Assembly: GCA_000715685.1 (NCBI GenBank)
Contig: KL569492.1
Location: forward strand, 9,986-16,574
Length of the DNA stretch: 6,589 nt
Source: Streptomyces lilacinus
GTDB taxonomy: Bacteria; Actinomycetota; Actinomycetes; Streptomycetales; Streptomycetaceae
Direction: 5' to 3'
Both the position numbers and the translations under genes were made by a program. Each line of letters starts with the position of its first letter. Position 1 is the stretch's first letter. Under the pieces are notes generated by a model. The model saw only the letters and a program-made list of their open reading frames with translations, was not told the origin of the DNA and did no database searches. Positions 5,732-6,589 of this stretch are shown here, in pieces.

Positions 5732-6589
5732 ATGTCCACCACCACCGCGCTGCGCGGCGTCATCGCCTATCCCGTCACCCCCTTCGACCGCGAGGACGGG
5801 AAGGTGGACACCACCGCGCTCGCCGCGCTCGTCGACCGGCTCGTCGACGCCGGATGTCACGCGATAGCGCCGCTGGGCAGCACCGGCGAGAGCGCCTATC
5901 TCGACGACGGCGAGTGGTACGAGGTGGCCGAGGCCTCCGTGGCGGCGGTCGGCCGGCGCGTGCCGACGGTGGTCGGCATCTCGGACCTGACCACCCGGGG
6001 TGCCGTGCGGCGGGCCCGGTTCGCCGAACGGGCCGGCGCGGACGCGGTGATGGTCCTGCCGGTGTCCTACTGGAAGCTGGGCGAACGCGAGATCGTCGAG
6101 CACTACGGCCGGGTCGCCGACGCCGTCGACATCCCCGTCATGGTCTACAACAACCCCGCGACCAGCGGCGTCGACATGTCCCCGGAGCTCCTCGTGTCGC
6201 TGTGGGAGCGGTTCGAGAACGTCACCATGGTCAAGGAGAGCAGCGGGGACGTGCAGCGGATGCACCGCATCGCCCAGCTCTCGGAGGGCCGGCTGCCCTT
6301 CTACAACGGCTCGAACCCGCTCGCCCTGGAAGCCTTCGCGGCCGGGACGGCCGGCTGGTGCACGGCGGCGCCGTGCCTGGCGCCGGAGGCGGCGCTGGGG
6401 CTGTACCGGGCGGTGTCCGAGGGCGACCTCGGCCGGGCCCGCGAGCTGTTCTACCGACAGCTTCCGCTGCTGCAGTTCATCCTCGCGGGCGGGCTGCCCA
6501 CCACGGTCAAGGCCGGTCTGGCCCTGCGGGGCCTGGACGCCGGGGAGCCCCGCCGGCCGCTGCTGCCGCTGCCCGCCGAGGGCGTCGGC
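5732..6589 (+). CDS. DapA-family (dihydrodipicolinate synthase/N-acetylneuraminate lyase) protein, 3' end cut by window edge
   Basis: Open for 286 codons to the window edge; the family is usually about 290-310 residues, so little is missing. It is a TIM-barrel class I aldolase or hydro-lyase that forms a Schiff base with a 2-oxo acid such as pyruvate. Visible motifs are the N-terminal GVIAYPVTPF, GSTGES (49-54; carboxylate binding), the tyrosine of YNNP (139-142) and the Schiff-base lysine K168 in VKESSGD. The arginine that marks true dihydrodipicolinate synthase, in YNVPSR, is replaced here (YNNPAT), so lysine biosynthesis is unlikely. A sugar-acid dehydratase/aldolase or similar catabolic role fits better. 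The ATG at 5732 lies 1 nt after the upstream stop, with GAGAAGGA (5712-5719) 12 nt before it. A GTG at 5723 in the same frame, 3 nt from that sequence, is the alternative. Co-transcribed with the class II aldolase. Confidence 0.88.
   Translation, partial: MSTTTALRGVIAYPVTPFDREDGKVDTTALAALVDRLVDAGCHAIAPLGSTGESAYLDDGEWYEVAEASVAAVGRRVPTVVGISDLTTRGAVRRARFAERAGADAVMVLPVSYWKLGEREIVEHYGRVADAVDIPVMVYNNPATSGVDMSPELLVSLWERFENVTMVKESSGDVQRMHRIAQLSEGRLPFYNGSNPLALEAFAAGTAGWCTAAPCLAPEAALGLYRAVSEGDLGRARELFYRQLPLLQFILAGGLPTTVKAGLALRGLDAGEPRRPLLPLPAEGVG

Noticed and set aside
4888..6265. Long minus-strand open frames opposite the aldolase operon
   Set aside because: The plus strand encodes two recognisable enzymes with conserved catalytic motifs, and the antisense frames are typical of GC-rich third-position bias.

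Overview
The window looks like chromosomal DNA from a Streptomyces or close actinomycete. It is strongly GC-rich, its codons mostly end in G or C, and the proteins are of streptomycete type. TTA leucine codons are almost absent: I find only two, in the methyltransferase and in the membrane protein. Six protein-coding loci are supported. One runs off each end of the window and one is broken.

Left region (1-1436): a class I SAM-dependent methyltransferase on the minus strand is divergent from a TetR-family regulator on the plus strand. The gap between them holds a 39-bp inverted repeat made of two near-identical palindromic boxes 21 bp apart centre to centre. One box lies over the methyltransferase start codon. 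A TTGACG/CAAAGT promoter predicts transcription starting at the A of that ATG, so the message may be leaderless. The fourth methyltransferase codon is TTA. Together these suggest a repressor-controlled, possibly bldA-dependent methyltransferase.

Middle region (1499-3608): a multi-spanning membrane protein resembling GT-C glycosyltransferases, with one in-frame TTA codon, is followed by a stand-alone nucleotidyltransferase-fold protein. No clear functional link joins these two to each other or to their neighbours.

ATPase locus (3696-4788): this is an AAA/ABC-type ATPase with two lesions. A deletion of about 26 nt removes the Walker A motif and shifts the frame. Further on, a 15-nt exact match to the Tn5 mosaic end used in Nextera libraries replaces a short stretch of protein. 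The second lesion is most likely a sequencing or assembly artefact, which casts doubt on the first. The gene should not be taken as a true pseudogene, or as a novel protein, without checking raw reads.

Right region (4797-6589): after a 21-bp-stem terminator comes a promoter with a 17-bp palindrome just upstream of its -10. It drives a compact two-gene operon: a class II aldolase/adducin-family protein, then a DapA-family lyase that runs off the window. This is probably a small-molecule (sugar-acid or oxo-acid) catabolic operon of unknown substrate. Residues that define fuculose aldolase and dihydrodipicolinate synthase are missing from the respective proteins.

I see no tRNA, rRNA, CRISPR array, insertion sequence or replication origin.
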